A stretch of 64,000 nucleotides of DNA from Pseudogymnoascus destructans (Eukaryota; Ascomycota; Leotiomycetes; Thelebolales; Thelebolaceae): NCBI RefSeq assembly GCF_001641265.1, contig NW_020167544.1:248001-312000 (forward strand), given 5' to 3'. Below are positions 43,411 to 55,268 of the stretch, one piece after another. Each line of letters begins with the position of its first letter. The first letter of the stretch is position 1. Below the pieces are notes generated by a model. That model saw only the letters and a program-made list of their open reading frames with translations, made no database searches and was not told the DNA's origin. A program made the translations under genes and the position numbers.

Positions 43411-45432
43411 ATGGATCTCGAAGACGGGGGATCCTCGCCATGGGGCGGTATGTCTTCTAGAGAATGTCAAGCTGCCACGATCTCTAATTTGCCACAGATG
43501 TCCCAACCCAATCCCAGACAGGTGCCAATAAGCCCAAGACTGGTGAAGACGATTCATTCAACGCGGGGCAATCAGGTAGGCTCTCTTTTCCTACCCAAAC
43601 CTGGTCGCAACATGCTCATGGATTTATAGACGCTCAATCTAAGACTGCGGCCGCGCAATTATCCGAATCATCCGCAACCTCAAACGTGAAGTCGCCCGGC
43701 CGATCAAGAGGCCCCATCCGCCGTGTTGCTGCGCAAACCACTCGTCTCGAACCCCTTGACGACTCACTGGGGCCTTTGGGACCGTTAGGACCACTGGGCG
43801 ACAATGGAGTGCAGGCTACATCTCCTTCGGAGCAGCCTCCGGCACCGCCTATGAAGGAGCAGGCAGTTACCCTCAACACAAGGCAGCCAGACACTGCACA
43901 GAGGGTTCGAGATGTCATGGATCCGAACTACGATGACGAGGCGCAATCTTCTCGAAAGGCTAGGATACCACCGCCAGTCCAACCCGCCCAGCCAGGCTCT
44001 GCGCGTCGCGATTTCCAGCCGAGTGTGAGCATTGAACAGGCAGCAAAACCGACATTCGATATTACGGTCGGCGATCCCCACAAAGTTGGAGACCTCACAA
44101 GCTCTCATATTGTATATCAAGTTCGGACTAAGGTATGATTTGGCTTTGATTAATCGCTGAACGGACCTGACAATTATGATAGACTACTTCTATAGGCTAC
44201 AGGCAACCGGAATTCTCGGTGACTCGTAGATATAAGGACTTCTTATGGCTGTACAATACTCTGCATACAAATAACCCCGGAGTGGTCGTTCCTCCACCAC
44301 CTGAGAAGCAAGCTATGGGAAGGTTTGATACAAATTTCGTGGAATCAAGGCGCATGGCATTGGAGAAAATGCTCAACAAGACCGCGGCCCACCCGACGCT
44401 ACAACATGACGGTGATCTGAAGATATTCCTAGAGAGCGAGGCATTCAGTATGGATGTTAAGCACAAGGAGCGTAAGGAGCCAGTGTTGGGAGAGAGCAAG
44501 GGTATGTTCGCTGGACTGGGACTATCAGTGGGCAGTGGAAGCAAATTCGTGGAACAAGACGATGTAAGTTGTGGTATTGACCCCAATGGCATGGAATATG
44601 CTAACAAGTACAGTGGTTCCATGACAGAAAGGTGTATCTCGATGCTCTTGAAAACCAACTGAAGGCTCTCCTGAAATCAATGGACACAGTGGTAGACCAG
44701 CGGAAGGGGTTGGCAGAAGCGGCGGGTGATTTCTCTGGATCGTTGCATGCCCTTTCCGCTGTTGAACTGTCACCCACTCTGTCAGGCCCGTTAGCTGGAT
44801 TGTCCGCCCTCCAGATCCGTATCAAAGAACTCTATGAACGACAGGCACAGCACGACGTGTTGACCCTTGGCATCACCATTGATGAATACATTCGCTTGAT
44901 TGGGAGTATCAAGACAGCGTTTGAACAGAGACAGAAGGCATTTCATTCATGGCAATCTGCAGACATGGAAATGCAGAAGCGCAAGGCAACACAGGACAAG
45001 CTTCTACGCCAAGGCAAGACTCAACAAGACCGTTTAGTCCAGTTAAATGCAGATGTTGCAGATGGAGAAAGAAAGGTGCACCAGGCACGTTTGCTATTCG
45101 AAGACATGGGACGACTGTTAAGAACTGAGCTGGAGAGGTTTGAGCGGGAGAAGGTGGAGGATTTCAAGAGTGGCGTGGAGACATTCCTGGAGAGCGCTGT
45201 CGAGGCCCAGAAAGAGGTATATACCCCCCCCTCTCTTCTAGTGACCGAAATAGTTTACTGACATATACTTTAGCTCATCGAGCTATGGGAAACATTCTTA
45301 GTTCAACTGGATGCTGAGGACGGCGAACAACCCTACTACAAGCCACCAGCGGTCCCTCTACGCTCAGAGTCGCTTTCAGGGGAAACCCAGAATGACTCGG
45401 TGTCAGAAACGGCTCATGAGGACGAAGAATAA
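43411..45432 (+). CDS. VPS5: Retromer sorting nexin Vps5
   Basis: Six exons: 43411-43447, 43498-43575, 43630-44132, 44183-44563, 44614-45216, 45274-45432; all phases agree; 586 aa. Start ATG 43411 gives MDLEDGGSSPWG, the usual fungal N-terminus; longer upstream frame begins at a non-ATG codon. The N-terminal third is disordered with LGPLGPLGPLGD triplicate. PX domain about residues 190-305 (FDITVGDPHKVGDLTSSHIVY, FSVTRRYKDFLWLYNTL with PI3P-binding R-R-Y, and VVVPPPPEKQAMGRF). BAR domain follows (WFHDRKVYLDALENQLKAL to FKSGVETFLESAVEAQKELIELWETFL). With Vps17 it forms the membrane-tubulating half of retromer. Confidence 0.95.
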
Positions 45433-45694
45433 TTTGCAAGAGGGCACTAGCATCCATTTCTGCTATAACAAGGTTGAAACAACCTTGCGAACTTCATCAT
45501 TCTGCAGTCCCCAAAATGTATAGTGTACAAAGATAATACCACATCCCAACGCCTTCAAATGTCACCCCCTTCTGTCTTCCACCCTTGAATTTGTACATGG
45601 CTCCCCGAGACCTTAGTCCCATCTCTCCCAATGATCATACACTGCTCGAAAACACAGGTAGTCCGAAGTAACCGCCCGACATATGGATATCCCC

Positions 45695-46144
45695 TTAGTA
45701 CTTGTTCCCCTTCGCAGTATGTCCCTTCATCTGATCCGGCGTAACCTGCACCCCCTTAAACCCACTAATCAAATCCATCATCGTATCCTCCTGCTCCCCC
45801 TCCGCGCTCTCCTCACCACCCTCAACATCCCATCCGCGCCCGAAGCGCTCTCGGAAGGCCCTCAGGCGTCCCGCCTCATCCTCCTCCACGTTCCGCAGAC
45901 TCGCCATGCTCGGCTGCCATAACGGGTGGTTCCGCGTATCCTTCGTAGACTTGTATATCGCCGCCGGCGACGTCGTGCGCTGCGTGTATGTCGACCCGTC
46001 CGAGAGGGTGATGAGTTGCGTGAAGGTGTACGGGCGGTGCGGGCGCTTCTGCAGAGAGGCGTGGCGGACTTGGTTGCTGGCGCATGTCGAGGAGATGGGA
46101 GAGAGAGACGCGCGCCGTAAGGCGTGGGATGGGAGGGAAGCCAT
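45695..46144 (-). CDS. MRPL36: Mitochondrial ribosomal protein bL31m (Mrpl36)
   Basis: Single exon, 149 aa, ATG at 46144. The Arg/Ser-rich N-terminus without acids (MASLPSHALRRASLSPISS) is a mitochondrial presequence. The bL31m core is HASLQKRPHRPYTFTQLITL, SDGSTYTQRTTSP and KDTRNHPLWQPS. C-terminal acidic helix (GGEESAEGEQEDTMMDLISGF) is a fungal extension. Structural component of the mitochondrial large subunit. Convergent with VPS5, 262 bp apart. Confidence 0.93.
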   Translation of the reverse strand: MASLPSHALRRASLSPISSTCASNQVRHASLQKRPHRPYTFTQLITLSDGSTYTQRTTSPAAIYKSTKDTRNHPLWQPSMASLRNVEEDEAGRLRAFRERFGRGWDVEGGEESAEGEQEDTMMDLISGFKGVQVTPDQMKGHTAKGNKY

Positions 46145-46604
46145 TGCGTTGTTGGGTTTCCGTGGATCGTTGGCCTGGTCGTGGGTGGTTATATTATAGA
46201 GTACTCCTGGGTGATGGTGGTGGTCGATATAATTATTTTGTCGCTACGGTTGCCCAGGGGAGCTTGGAGCGCGGAAATGTTTCTTGGAAACTTCAATGAC
46301 AGTCTTGCTGACGGAATCCTTTTGACAGCCCGGCACTAGCAATTTGACAATTGCTGCCGCAGCGATTGTTGCTGCCCCTACCGGATCCATCGGAATGTTT
46401 CCCAATACCCCGAGGATGAGCGCGAGGCCCAGTACTGTGAAGGGGTTCTATTCCCTGTTCTATGAATGGTCAGTGGCTAATAGCCTTGGTAAGTTTCTCG
46501 CCGTTCTGGTTTATTTTAGTTTTAGCTATCCAAATTTAAAGCTCAATTTACTAATATTTCATGCAGCAAGGACGAACAGCATATGCTGTGGCTTTTCGCA
46601 AGCA
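46145..46604. promoter_or_regulatory. Divergent region between bL31m and the flavin-reductase gene
   Basis: 460 bp between the two ATGs. The plus-strand frame is open back to 46344 but begins at a TTG, and it includes an AT-rich stretch (46500-46560) that looks untranslated. Confidence 0.45.
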
Positions 46605-47312
46605 ATGGCCTCCTCCCAGCGCGTAGTTCAAGCGCGTAGCTTCACCTGCGCAAGTAAAAGGCAGCGTGTGAAGAGCGCTCGCCCAAACGATGAACCTCCT
46701 CTGTCAACCCACCTGCGACAAATTATGCGCAAGATGCCCCATGCTGCAGTTGTAGCTACGACCAGCACCGGCGGCCCGGCCTCCTCCTCGACCTCGAATT
46801 TTAGAGGAATGACGGTATCCTCGTTCACGACTGTGACGCTCACACCCACGCCGATTATATCATTCAATATACGCAGGCCATCTCGGACATTAGATGCAAT
46901 ACGCCAGTCTCGCCAATTCCTCATACATGTCCTGTCTGCTACGGAAGCTGGGGCAAATGTGGCCCATGGTTTTACAAAGGGGAATTCAACGGATGTATTC
47001 ACGAACCAGCAGTTTGCTGTGTGGAATGTGGGGAGCAAATATCCTCTGCCATTACTGTCGTCGCCAGGCGTCACGAAGGTGCTGAGATGCAAGCTAAGAG
47101 ACGTAGGAGAGGGTGCAGGGTTGATTGAGGTTGGTGACCACGTTCTGGTTCTGGCAGATGTGGAGAGCATCATTGAGCCGCCACCAACGAAGGATGCGGC
47201 GACCTTGGAGGATAGGGGATTGTCATATCTCGATAGAGCTTATAGAGAAGTTGGGAAGGTTATAGAAGTGCTAGACCCGGCGGAAAGTGAAGAGCTGGAG
47301 AAGCTGGGTTGA
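46605..47312 (+). CDS. Flavin-reductase-like FMN-binding protein, probably mitochondrial
   Basis: Single exon. ATG 46605 gives 235 aa starting MASSQRVVQARSFTCASKRQ, an Arg/Ser-rich presequence. The flavin-reductase domain begins LRQIMRKMPHAAVVATTSTG and continues FRGMTVSSFTTVTLTPTPI, IISFNIRRPSRTLDAIRQSRQFLIHVLS, and ends with GLIEVGDHVLVLADVESI and YLDRAYREVG. G-M-T-V-S-S-F is the FMN-phosphate motif of this family. Substrate unknown; homologs are often annotated as NADH:FMN oxidoreductase-like oxidoreductases. Longer start choices upstream are less likely. Confidence 0.82.
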   Translation: MASSQRVVQARSFTCASKRQRVKSARPNDEPPLSTHLRQIMRKMPHAAVVATTSTGGPASSSTSNFRGMTVSSFTTVTLTPTPIISFNIRRPSRTLDAIRQSRQFLIHVLSATEAGANVAHGFTKGNSTDVFTNQQFAVWNVGSKYPLPLLSSPGVTKVLRCKLRDVGEGAGLIEVGDHVLVLADVESIIEPPPTKDAATLEDRGLSYLDRAYREVGKVIEVLDPAESEELEKLG

Positions 47313-48149
47313 ATGAACCCGGGACCAGCGTCTGCGAGACAAATAGATGTATATTATTGTTAGAATATTGGAAATAATACAAGAGTAATTTGATGTTGCC
47401 CATGTGAAGAATACTTGAAGTGGTGAGCCTCATCGATGAGACTTTTTTATTTTTTTTCGACCTGACTAGCCAAGCGTACACCGGGGCGTGGATGGATGGG
47501 TCGCGGCCCCTCAAAATGGTGTAACATCGCCACTGAAGACAGAGACAACATAATAAAGGCAGGTGAAGCTTCTTAGATTATTGAATTCGATAATATAATT
47601 AATTCACATGTAATCAACGCTCGTGAAGCTGTGATAAATTTAGATTGAAGCGTTTCTTTGTTCTTTTGGTTGCTATGCAACGGTGTGTGACGAGCCTGGC
47701 AGCCTTGCCTAAATTTCTATGGGTTTCTGCGACTTTCGCGCTACTGGTCGCTTCTGTTTCTGGGCGGTTCTGTGGATGAAAGGCAGGCAAATTCCAAAAC
47801 TATTAATTAGTCCTCCGCCTCACCTCCACAACTTCAAAGCATTTTCTCTCTCAAACCATTGATACCCATTAAACCTGTCCACGAACCTGCTCTTCAATTA
47901 GCACGGTCATCCACTCTACGCCTACAAGTAAGTCTAATCACTCACCTCATCAGCTTCTGTGTGTTTGTTTTGGGGAAGAAGCTGCTTTCAGCCTCATAGT
48001 TCTCCAAAGAGTTGATCTTGGAGGCTATGGTCTGATCAGGGAGGCAAATCGGATCTCTACAAACACTTCGCCTTCACTGTGAATCCATCTATACAGGCCA
48101 TCATTTCTAACATCTGCGCTTCTAGAACTATCATACATAATCGACAAAT
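47313..48149. promoter_or_regulatory. 5' region of HSP90
   Basis: 837 bp between the flavin-reductase stop and HSP90. Several TTCTG/TTTCTGG motifs at 47740-47775 might belong to heat-shock elements, but a clean alternating nGAAn array is not present. A 5' UTR intron is likely at 47928-48096. Confidence 0.4.
47928..48096 (+). other. Probable 5' UTR intron of HSP90
   Basis: Strong donor GTAAGT at 47928 follows CTACGCCTACAA; acceptor ATCTATACAG ends at 48096, about 53 nt before the ATG. CTAAT-like branch sequences are present. A downstream acceptor CTTCTAG near 48125 is an alternative. Inferred from splice signals only. Confidence 0.45.
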
Positions 48150-50313
48150 ATGGCTGCCGAGACTTTCGAGTTCCAGGCTGAGATCTCCCAGCTTTTGGGC
48201 CTCATTATCAACACCGTCTACTCTAACAAGGAGATCTTCTTGAGAGAGCTTATCTCCAACGGCTCCGATGCCTTGGACAAGATCAGATATGAGTCGCTCG
48301 CCGACCCAAGCAAGCTTGACAGCGGCAAGGACCTGAGAATCGATATCATCCCCGACAAGGTCAACAAGACTCTTACCATCCAAGATAGCGGTGTTGGTAT
48401 GACCAAGGCTGTAAGTACTGCATGCACACATCATATTTGCCACCAGCTAATAAATGTTTTAGGATCTCGTCAACAACCTGGGTACGATCGCCCGTTCAGG
48501 AACCAAGCAGTTCATGGAGGCTCTGACTGCCGGTGCTGATGTTTCCATGATTGGTCAATTCGGTGTTGGTTTCTACTCTGCGTACCTCGTTGCAGACCGT
48601 GTTACCGTCATCTCGAAGAACAACGACGATGAGCAGTACATGTGGGAGTCCGCCGCTGGTGGAACTTTCACCCTTACCCAAGACACCGAGGGCGAGCCAC
48701 TCGGCCGCGGTACCAAGATCATCCTGCACCTTAAGGATGAGCAGACCGACTACCTCAACGAGGCCAAGATCAAGGAGGTTGTCAAGAAGCACTCCGAGTT
48801 CATTTCTTACCCAATCTACCTTCACGTCGAGAAGGAGACCGAGACCGAGGTCCCAGATGAGGAGGCCGAGGAGTCCAAGGAGGAGGAGGGAGATGACAAG
48901 AAGCCAAAGATTGAGGAGGTAGATGATGAGGAGGATGAGAAGAAGGAGAAGAAGACCAAGAAGGTCAAGGAGACCAAGATCGAGGAGGAGGAGCTCAACA
49001 AGCAAAAGCCTATCTGGACCCGCAACCCATCAGACATCACCCCTGAGGAGTACGGTGCGTTCTACAAGTCCCTCTCCAACGACTGGGAGGACCACCTTGC
49101 TGTTAAGCACTTCTCCGTCGAGGGTCAACTTGAGTTCAAGGCCATCCTCTTCGTTCCAAAGAGGGCCCCATTTGACCTCTTCGAGACCAAGAAGACCAAG
49201 AACAACATCAAGTTGTACGTTCGCCGCGTCTTCATCACTGATGATGCCACCGATCTTATTCCAGAGTGGTTGAGCTTCGTCAAGGGTGTTGTTGACTCTG
49301 AGGATCTCCCTCTCAACCTGTCCCGTGAGACTCTCCAGCAGAACAAGATCATGAAGGTCATCAAGAAGAACATCGTCAAGAAGACCCTTGAGCTGTTCCA
49401 GGAGATCGCCGAGGACAAGGAGCAGTTCGACAAGTTCTACTCTGCCTTCGGCAAGAACATCAAGCTTGGTGTCCACGAGGATGCCCAGAACCGTGGCGCC
49501 CTTGCCAAGCTCCTCCGCTACAACAGCACCAAGACAGGTGATGATGACCAGACCTCGTTCGCTGACTACATCACCCGCATGGGCGAGCACCAGAAGAACA
49601 TCTACTACATCACTGGTGAGAGCTTGAAGGCTGTTCAGAAGTCGCCTTTCTTGGACTCCCTTAAGGCCAAGGGCTCCGAGGTTCTCTTCCTCGTCGACCC
49701 AATTGACGAGTACGCCATGACTCAGCTCAAAGAGTTCGAAGGCAAGAAGCTTGTTGATATCACGAAGGACTTCGAGCTTGAGGAAACCGATGAGGAGAAG
49801 GCCGAGCGCGAGGCTGAGGAGAAGGAGTACGAGAGCACCGCCAAGGCCCTGAAGAACATCCTCGGCGACAAGGTCGAGAAGGTTGTTGTCAGCCACAAGC
49901 TGGTTGGCGCTCCTTGCGCTATCCGCACTGGCCAGTTCGGTTGGTCCGCCAACATGGAGCGTATCATGAAGGCCCAGGCCCTCCGTGACACCTCCATGAG
50001 CTCTTACATGTCTTCCAAGAAGACCTTCGAGATCTCCCCCAAGTCCCCAATTATTAAGGAGTTGAGGAAGAAGATCGAGGCTGACGGCGAGAACGACCGC
50101 ACCGTCAAGTCCATCACCCAGCTTCTGTTCGAGACCTCCCTTCTCGTCTCCGGCTTCACCATTGAGGAGCCAGCTGGATTCGCCGACCGCATCCACAAGC
50201 TTGTCTCCCTCGGACTCCAGGTTGACGAGGAGCCAGAGGTTGAGGGTGAGGCCGCGACTGAGGCCGGCGCCACCGACGCACCTGTCGAGAGCGCCATGGA
50301 GGAGGTCGACTAG
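48150..50313 (+). CDS. HSP90: Cytosolic heat-shock protein Hsp90
   Basis: Exons 48150-48410 and 48463-50313 (52 nt intron); 703 aa, normal for fungal Hsp90. GHKL ATPase domain: ETFEFQAEISQLLGLIINTV, YSNKEIFLRELISNGSDALD (Asn and catalytic Glu), DSGVGMTKADLVNNLGTIA, GQFGVGFYSAYLVAD. The charged linker (about 215-265) is acidic/lysine-rich. Middle domain: NKQKPIWTRNPSDI, YVRRVFITDD, LSRETLQQNKI with the catalytic-loop Arg. C-terminal dimerisation domain and terminal MEEVD for TPR cochaperones. Codon usage is strongly biased to C-ending codons, unlike neighbours, as expected for high expression. The single intron at SGVGMTKA|DL is a classic position. Confidence 0.99.
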
Positions 50314-51026
50314 ATATGTGTACAACATCCAAAGGATTTGCGGAGTTGACGGTTGGTTTTACGCGATAGTCACTTCATGCATCGACTCTTTTTACTTTTT
50401 CGTGTTACGCATCTCACGACAGTCTCCGAGGGTTAATAAACGTGGTGCTTTGCTTCTTTGGTGTGTTCTAAACGGGACAGGCTGGCAGATAAAAGAGCAA
50501 AATAAATGAAATACGGTTTCTACTTTACTTGATATCTGAACTTGCAGTGAAATATGTGAATGTCAAAACTATAATAACAAGTAAATTTAAGGGTAATATG
50601 GCTAGCACCAACTTGCAATGCTCTCTCTACCTTCCCAACATACTCTCATCCACATAATAAGATTGGTTTTTGAGGAGGTAAGTGAGGAGAGAGCCCGTTC
50701 AAAGGGATCAGGCTGTGGCGTCGGGAGGTACATATAGTAGAAGTATTGAGGCATAGGTGAAAATGACATTCCGTCAATTAGTCGCTCACAGCAGTTCTTA
50801 TATCATCTTAGTGACTAAATTTGAATTTCCGATGTAGTCTATCTAACGTGGCGCTACCTTTTTAAATTGCTCCTCTCGCCGTCGCGTCGTCGCGTGTGGT
50901 AGCGGTCAACTTTACGCGAAATCCGACGACCTTCAGATTCTTGCCTCATAATCCTTGACATAGCTCCAAGTCAAACCTCTCAACTACCACCCAACTCCGT
51001 CACAAAGATTTCGCCACTTTATCATC
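50314..51026. other. Intergenic between HSP90 and POB3
   Basis: HSP90 3' flank and POB3 promoter. No ORF was recognised. Confidence 0.5.
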
Positions 51027-52901
51027 ATGTATGTATTTTTTGCAACAAGCTTCACATTGCCAGCCTCAAGCTCAATTTGGAAATTGCCTGCCCATTTCAT
51101 GGTGAATTCAGGAAGTGCCTAGCTAACCACGCTGCGATTGTAGGGAGAGCTTCGACAACATCTACCTTGACCTCTCGAAAGATTCGGGCAAATGCAGATT
51201 CGCTGAGAATGGCTTTGGCTGGAAGCCTTCGGGCGGTGGCGATACCTTCACGCTTGATCGCTCAAACATCGGTGGCGCACAGTGGAGCAAGGCATCCAAA
51301 GGGTTCGAAGTGAAGATTCTACAGCGCAATTCCGGCGTTGTGCAGCTGGATGGCTTCCAACAAGATGTGAGCCTCACAGTCATCACAATTGGCGCACCCT
51401 CTAACCTATGTACAGGACTTCGACCGCCTGACGAAAGTATTCAAGAACTGGTACAGCACGAACCTCGAGACGAAGGAGCACGCATTACGAGGATGGAACT
51501 GGGGCAAGGCGGAATTCGGAAAGGCGGAATTGGCATTCAACGTGCAGAACAGACCTGCGTTTGAGATCCCCTACTCGGAGATCTCGAATACGAATTTGGC
51601 TGGGAAGAACGAGGTGGCGGTTGAGTTCTCGTTGCCGGCTGGTGGCGATGAGGGCGCAAACGGAAGCTTGGGTGGTGCGAAGGGGAAGGGGAAGAAGGCT
51701 GGCGCGGGGAAGGATCAGTTGGTTGAGATGCGCTTCTATATTCCTGGCACGACTACCAAGAAGGAGACGATGGAAGATGGAGAGGCGCCGAGTGATGCGG
51801 AGGATGAGGAGGAGCAGAATGCGGCAAATCTCTTCTATGATACCCTGATGGAGAAGGCGGAGATCGGAGAGGTTGCTGGTGACACATATGCGACATTCTT
51901 GGATGTGCTGCACTTGACGCCTAGGTATGTTATATTCTTGCACTGTTGAAGGCGGTAACTAATATGTTATCAACAGAGGCCGTTTCGATATCGACATGTA
52001 CGAATCGTCCTTCCGCCTACGCGGTAAGACATACGACTACAAGATCCAATACGAAGCTATCAAGAAGTTCATGATCCTCCCCAAGCCCGACGAGCTGCAT
52101 TTCATGATCTGCATCGGTCTCGACCCGCCGCTGCGCCAGGGCCAGACCCGCTACCCCTTCCTAGTGATGCAGTTCAAGAAGGACGAGGAGGTGACAATCG
52201 ACCTTAACATGACCGAGGAGCTGCTCAAGGAGAAATACGAAAACAAGCTCGCCCCCCACTACGAGCAACCCCTCCACCAAGTCGTCACCCAAGTCTTCCG
52301 CGGCCTAACCGGCAAGAAAGTCAACCAACCCGCCAAAGACTTCCTCAGCCACCACCAACAATACGGCATCAAGTGCTCCATCAAAGCCGCCGAGGGCTTC
52401 CTCTACTGCCTCGAGAAAGCCTTCATGTTCGTCCCCAAGCCCGCCACCTACATCGCCTACGACTCCGTCAGCTCGATCACGCTCTCGCGCGTCGGCGGCG
52501 CCATCTCCGCCAGCCGCACCTTCGACATCGCCATCCACCTCAAGGGCGGCGCGGGCGACAGCCAGTTCAGCAACATCAACCGCGAGGAGCAGAAGCCGCT
52601 CGAGGAGTTCTTCAAGGTCAAAGGGCTGCGCGTCAAGAACGAGATGGATGAGGATACGTCGATTCTTGCGGCTGCGCTGGGTGGGGAGGATCTGGCGAGC
52701 AGTGATGAGGATGTTGTGGCGGCGCGCGCGGATCGCGGGAGTGCGGAAGAGGATGAGGAGAGCGCGGATGAGGACTTTAGGACGGATAGTGAGAGTGATG
52801 TCGCGGAGGAGTATGATGAGGAGCATGAGAGTAGTGGGAGTGGGAGTGGGGCAGGGAGTGATGCGGAGGAGGAGAGGCCGACGAAGAAGAGTAAGCACTG
52901 A
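51027..52901 (+). CDS. POB3: FACT complex subunit Pob3
   Basis: Exons 51027-51028 (coding AT only), 51144-51366, 51416-51924, 51977-52901; 552 aa. The first intron (115 nt, GTATGT donor, TTGTAG acceptor) splits the start codon as AT|G, giving MESFDNIYLDLSKDSGKCRF. Domains: Pob3 N-terminal dimerisation domain, SSRP1/POB3 PH domain with DVLHLTPRGRFDIDMYESSFRL, second PH (GIKCSIKAAEGFLYCLEKAF, SSITLSRVGGAISASRTFDI), and a long acidic C-terminus (SSDEDVVAARADRGSAEEDE to EEERPTKKSKH). No HMG box, as usual in fungi (Nhp6 supplies it). It binds Spt16 and histone H2A-H2B in transcription and replication. Confidence 0.95.
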
Positions 52902-53502
52902 GGGGGGGGGATGCATGGGTTTATGGGGTGGGATTGTGGATGGCGTTCCGGATGGGGGGGGATCTCGCTATGGGAAGATAGGTGAATCCGTAGGCATAAA
53001 GGCAAAATATGGGGGATATACGAGGGATGTTAATGATACCTCTATCTTCAGTCTTTGCTTTGAATACAGCTGTGATTAATACAAGTGGATGAGAATGGTG
53101 ATTCCTGAGCGCATCAACCACAATCACATTTTTTTTCCGAACCTTGTAGCGAGAGTAGATGGGACAACTCCTATATTTCGCAAGCCACTCAAACCCCCCA
53201 CCCCCACTCCATAAACCCGATCCCCAACGTCTACCAAGAACCCCTAGTCCCTGATCCTGCTCGCAACACCAACGCCTGTAGATGCAAATAGACGTATCGC
53301 CATCGTCATTGAGCCTCTCTTCACGGCCGTTTATCCATCCTTCTCTGATACAGTACCTTCTACGTCGGAACCCTGAGCATTGCCTGTCTCTCTCTTTATC
53401 CTATCGGGGTGTATCTCTGGTTTTTTGTCTTCTCGGCCACTGTTGTATCCTCTCCCATACTTTTGTCACTGTTTACATAATAGCACCAGCCCCCACCGCA
53501 CC
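52902..53502. other. Intergenic between convergent POB3 and CDK genes
   Basis: 3' flanks. Contains an 8-T run near 53129 and C-rich stretches (53190-53220). No gene was recognised. Confidence 0.5.
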
Positions 53503-54516
53503 TCAGTAATTCTCATACCCGCTCTGGCCCTGCGTATACCTCCCCGCCGGCTGCCCCGCCGGCTGCCTTGGCTGATTCAGATCCGCGAACCACGGGTGCT
53601 GCAGGGCATCATGGGCGCTAACCCTCAGCTCCGGACGCAGCTGCAACATGCGCTGCAGCAAGTCAATACCACTCGGGTCGATCTGCGGCAGGATGGCGCG
53701 CAGGTCCTGCGTGTTGAAGACCTGGAGATTCGGCTTGTACTCGGAGAACTGGCTAATGCCCGGCCACGAGCGCTCGGAGGGCGTGCCCATGATGCGGAAG
53801 ATGCGGACCAGCTGGTCCTCGTTGGTCGTGCCGGGGAACAGCGGACGGCCCGTGTACATCTCCGCCATGATGCAGCCGGCGGACCAGATGTCGATGCTGG
53901 TGTTGTAGGTGCGCGAGCCGAGGAGGACGTCGGGGGCGCGGTACCACAGCGTCACGACCTCGTTGGAGAAGGTGTTGACTGGGATGCCGAAGGCGCGGGC
54001 GAGTCCGAAGTCGCCGAGCTTGAGCTGGCCCTTGGCGTTGATGAGGAGGTTTTGCGGCTTCAGGTCGCGGTGCAGCACGCGGTTGGTGTGGCAGAAGTCG
54101 ATGCCCTTGAGCAGCTGGTGCATGAAGGACTTGACGGTGACGGGGTTGAGGGCGCCGCGGTCGCCGGTCGTGTCCATGTACCGCTTCAGATCGGTGTCCA
54201 TGTACTCGAAGACGAGCATGAGCTTGCTCTCGGTGTGGATGACATCGTGGAGGGAGAGGATGTTGGGGTGCTTCAGCTCCTTCATCAGGGAGATCTCGCG
54301 GATCGCTGTGGAGGGTGTGCCTTCTTCCGAATCGAGGTGGATCTCTTTGAGGGCTACGAGCTCGCCGGTCTGGCGGTTACGCCCTTTGAAGACCTGCGCA
54401 TGTTAGCTGAGGCTCGCGGTGGCGACTGGAGGTGGGGTCGAGGCGCATACCGTGGCATAGGTTCCCTCTCCTAGCTTCTCCAGCTGCTGGAAGGAGCTGG
54501 GATTCCGCTTGTCCAT
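53503..54516 (-). CDS. PHO85: Pho85-like cyclin-dependent kinase
   Basis: Exons 54451-54516 and 53503-54393; 57 nt intron (GTATGC donor, GCTAAC branch site, GCGCAG acceptor); 318 aa. Glycine loop LGEGTYATVFKG is split by the intron. Lys of VALKEIHLDSEEGTPSTAIRE pairs with a perfect PSTAIRE cyclin-binding helix. Catalytic HRDLKPQNLLIN, DFGLARAFGIPVNTFSNEVVT (activation loop with Ser where Cdk1 has Thr, typical of Pho85), WYRAPDVLLGSRTYN. C-terminal Gln/Gly/Pro-rich tail (PRQPAGQPAGRYTQGQSGYE). Pho85 orthologs (PhoA in Aspergillus) regulate phosphate response and polarity. Confidence 0.95.
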
Positions 54517-55268
54517 GGTTGCGGTGAGGGCTTCGGAGTCGAGATATGGACGCTGATGGTGCTGCCTTGTTGGAGGGCGTCTCTTGCCGGGGGGAGAGGG
54601 AGGAAAGGTGCGGAAGTTGGCGCCGCAGTGTAGCGTGGATCGAAGAGGAGGAGGACGACGCCGTGGTTGAGGATGGCCAGTATGGAGACTGGACGACGGG
54701 TTTATCAACCAAAGAATAGCGCTGAGTTTGCCGCCGTTGGGATAAGATGTACAGTACGGGATCAGTAAGGGATCAGTACGGGATCAGTACGTGTGTGGTT
54801 GATTGGAAGAGGGGGAGTGGGATGATGAGTGGGATGGGTGGGAGGCGAGGCCACGCTTGACCTATTTAGGCTAGATAGCATTGGGTCGCAGCCTTCCGGT
54901 CTTTGATAAGGCTGTGATTGGCTCTGATAGGCTGTGATAGGCTGACACGGCGGGGTCAAGTGGTGCGTTGTACCTTGAGTGGTACTCCTCTGTGACTGGT
55001 CACAGCTATTCACCCGCATAACTGATCATACGTAGTTACCTTGATGGTACATCCCAACGGTCTAGTAATAGAGATCGTCGTGATGGTCTGAATATATCCT
55101 ACACGTATCTCGTGCCTACCTGCAACGCCTACCTACAACTCAACATCTCCGCTACCTGATTCAGCTTCTGGTCTTCATAAATACAACTCTCTGGCGTGAT
55201 ATGACCAGCCCTAACGTTGCTCTGCCTGTGCCTGTGAATACGACTACCTCGGACACCCCCCCCCCAAC
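54517..55268. promoter_or_regulatory. Divergent region between the CDK and septin-like genes, with short repeats
   Basis: 752 bp. GGGATCAGTA is repeated three times at about 54756-54790, and GGCTGTGAT(A/T)GGCT-type units recur at 54908-54945, including GATA motifs. No ORF was recognised. Confidence 0.45.

Noticed and set aside
47640..47780. Heat-shock element array upstream of HSP90
   Set aside because: TTC/GAA-like triplets occur, but spacing is not the 5-bp alternation required.
49030..50328. 432-codon minus-strand ORF opposite HSP90
   Set aside because: Shadow created by the biased codon usage of HSP90; Leu/Val-rich and without family resemblance.
53380..54474. 364-codon plus-strand ORF opposite the CDK gene
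   Set aside because: Shadow frame over the kinase catalytic domain.
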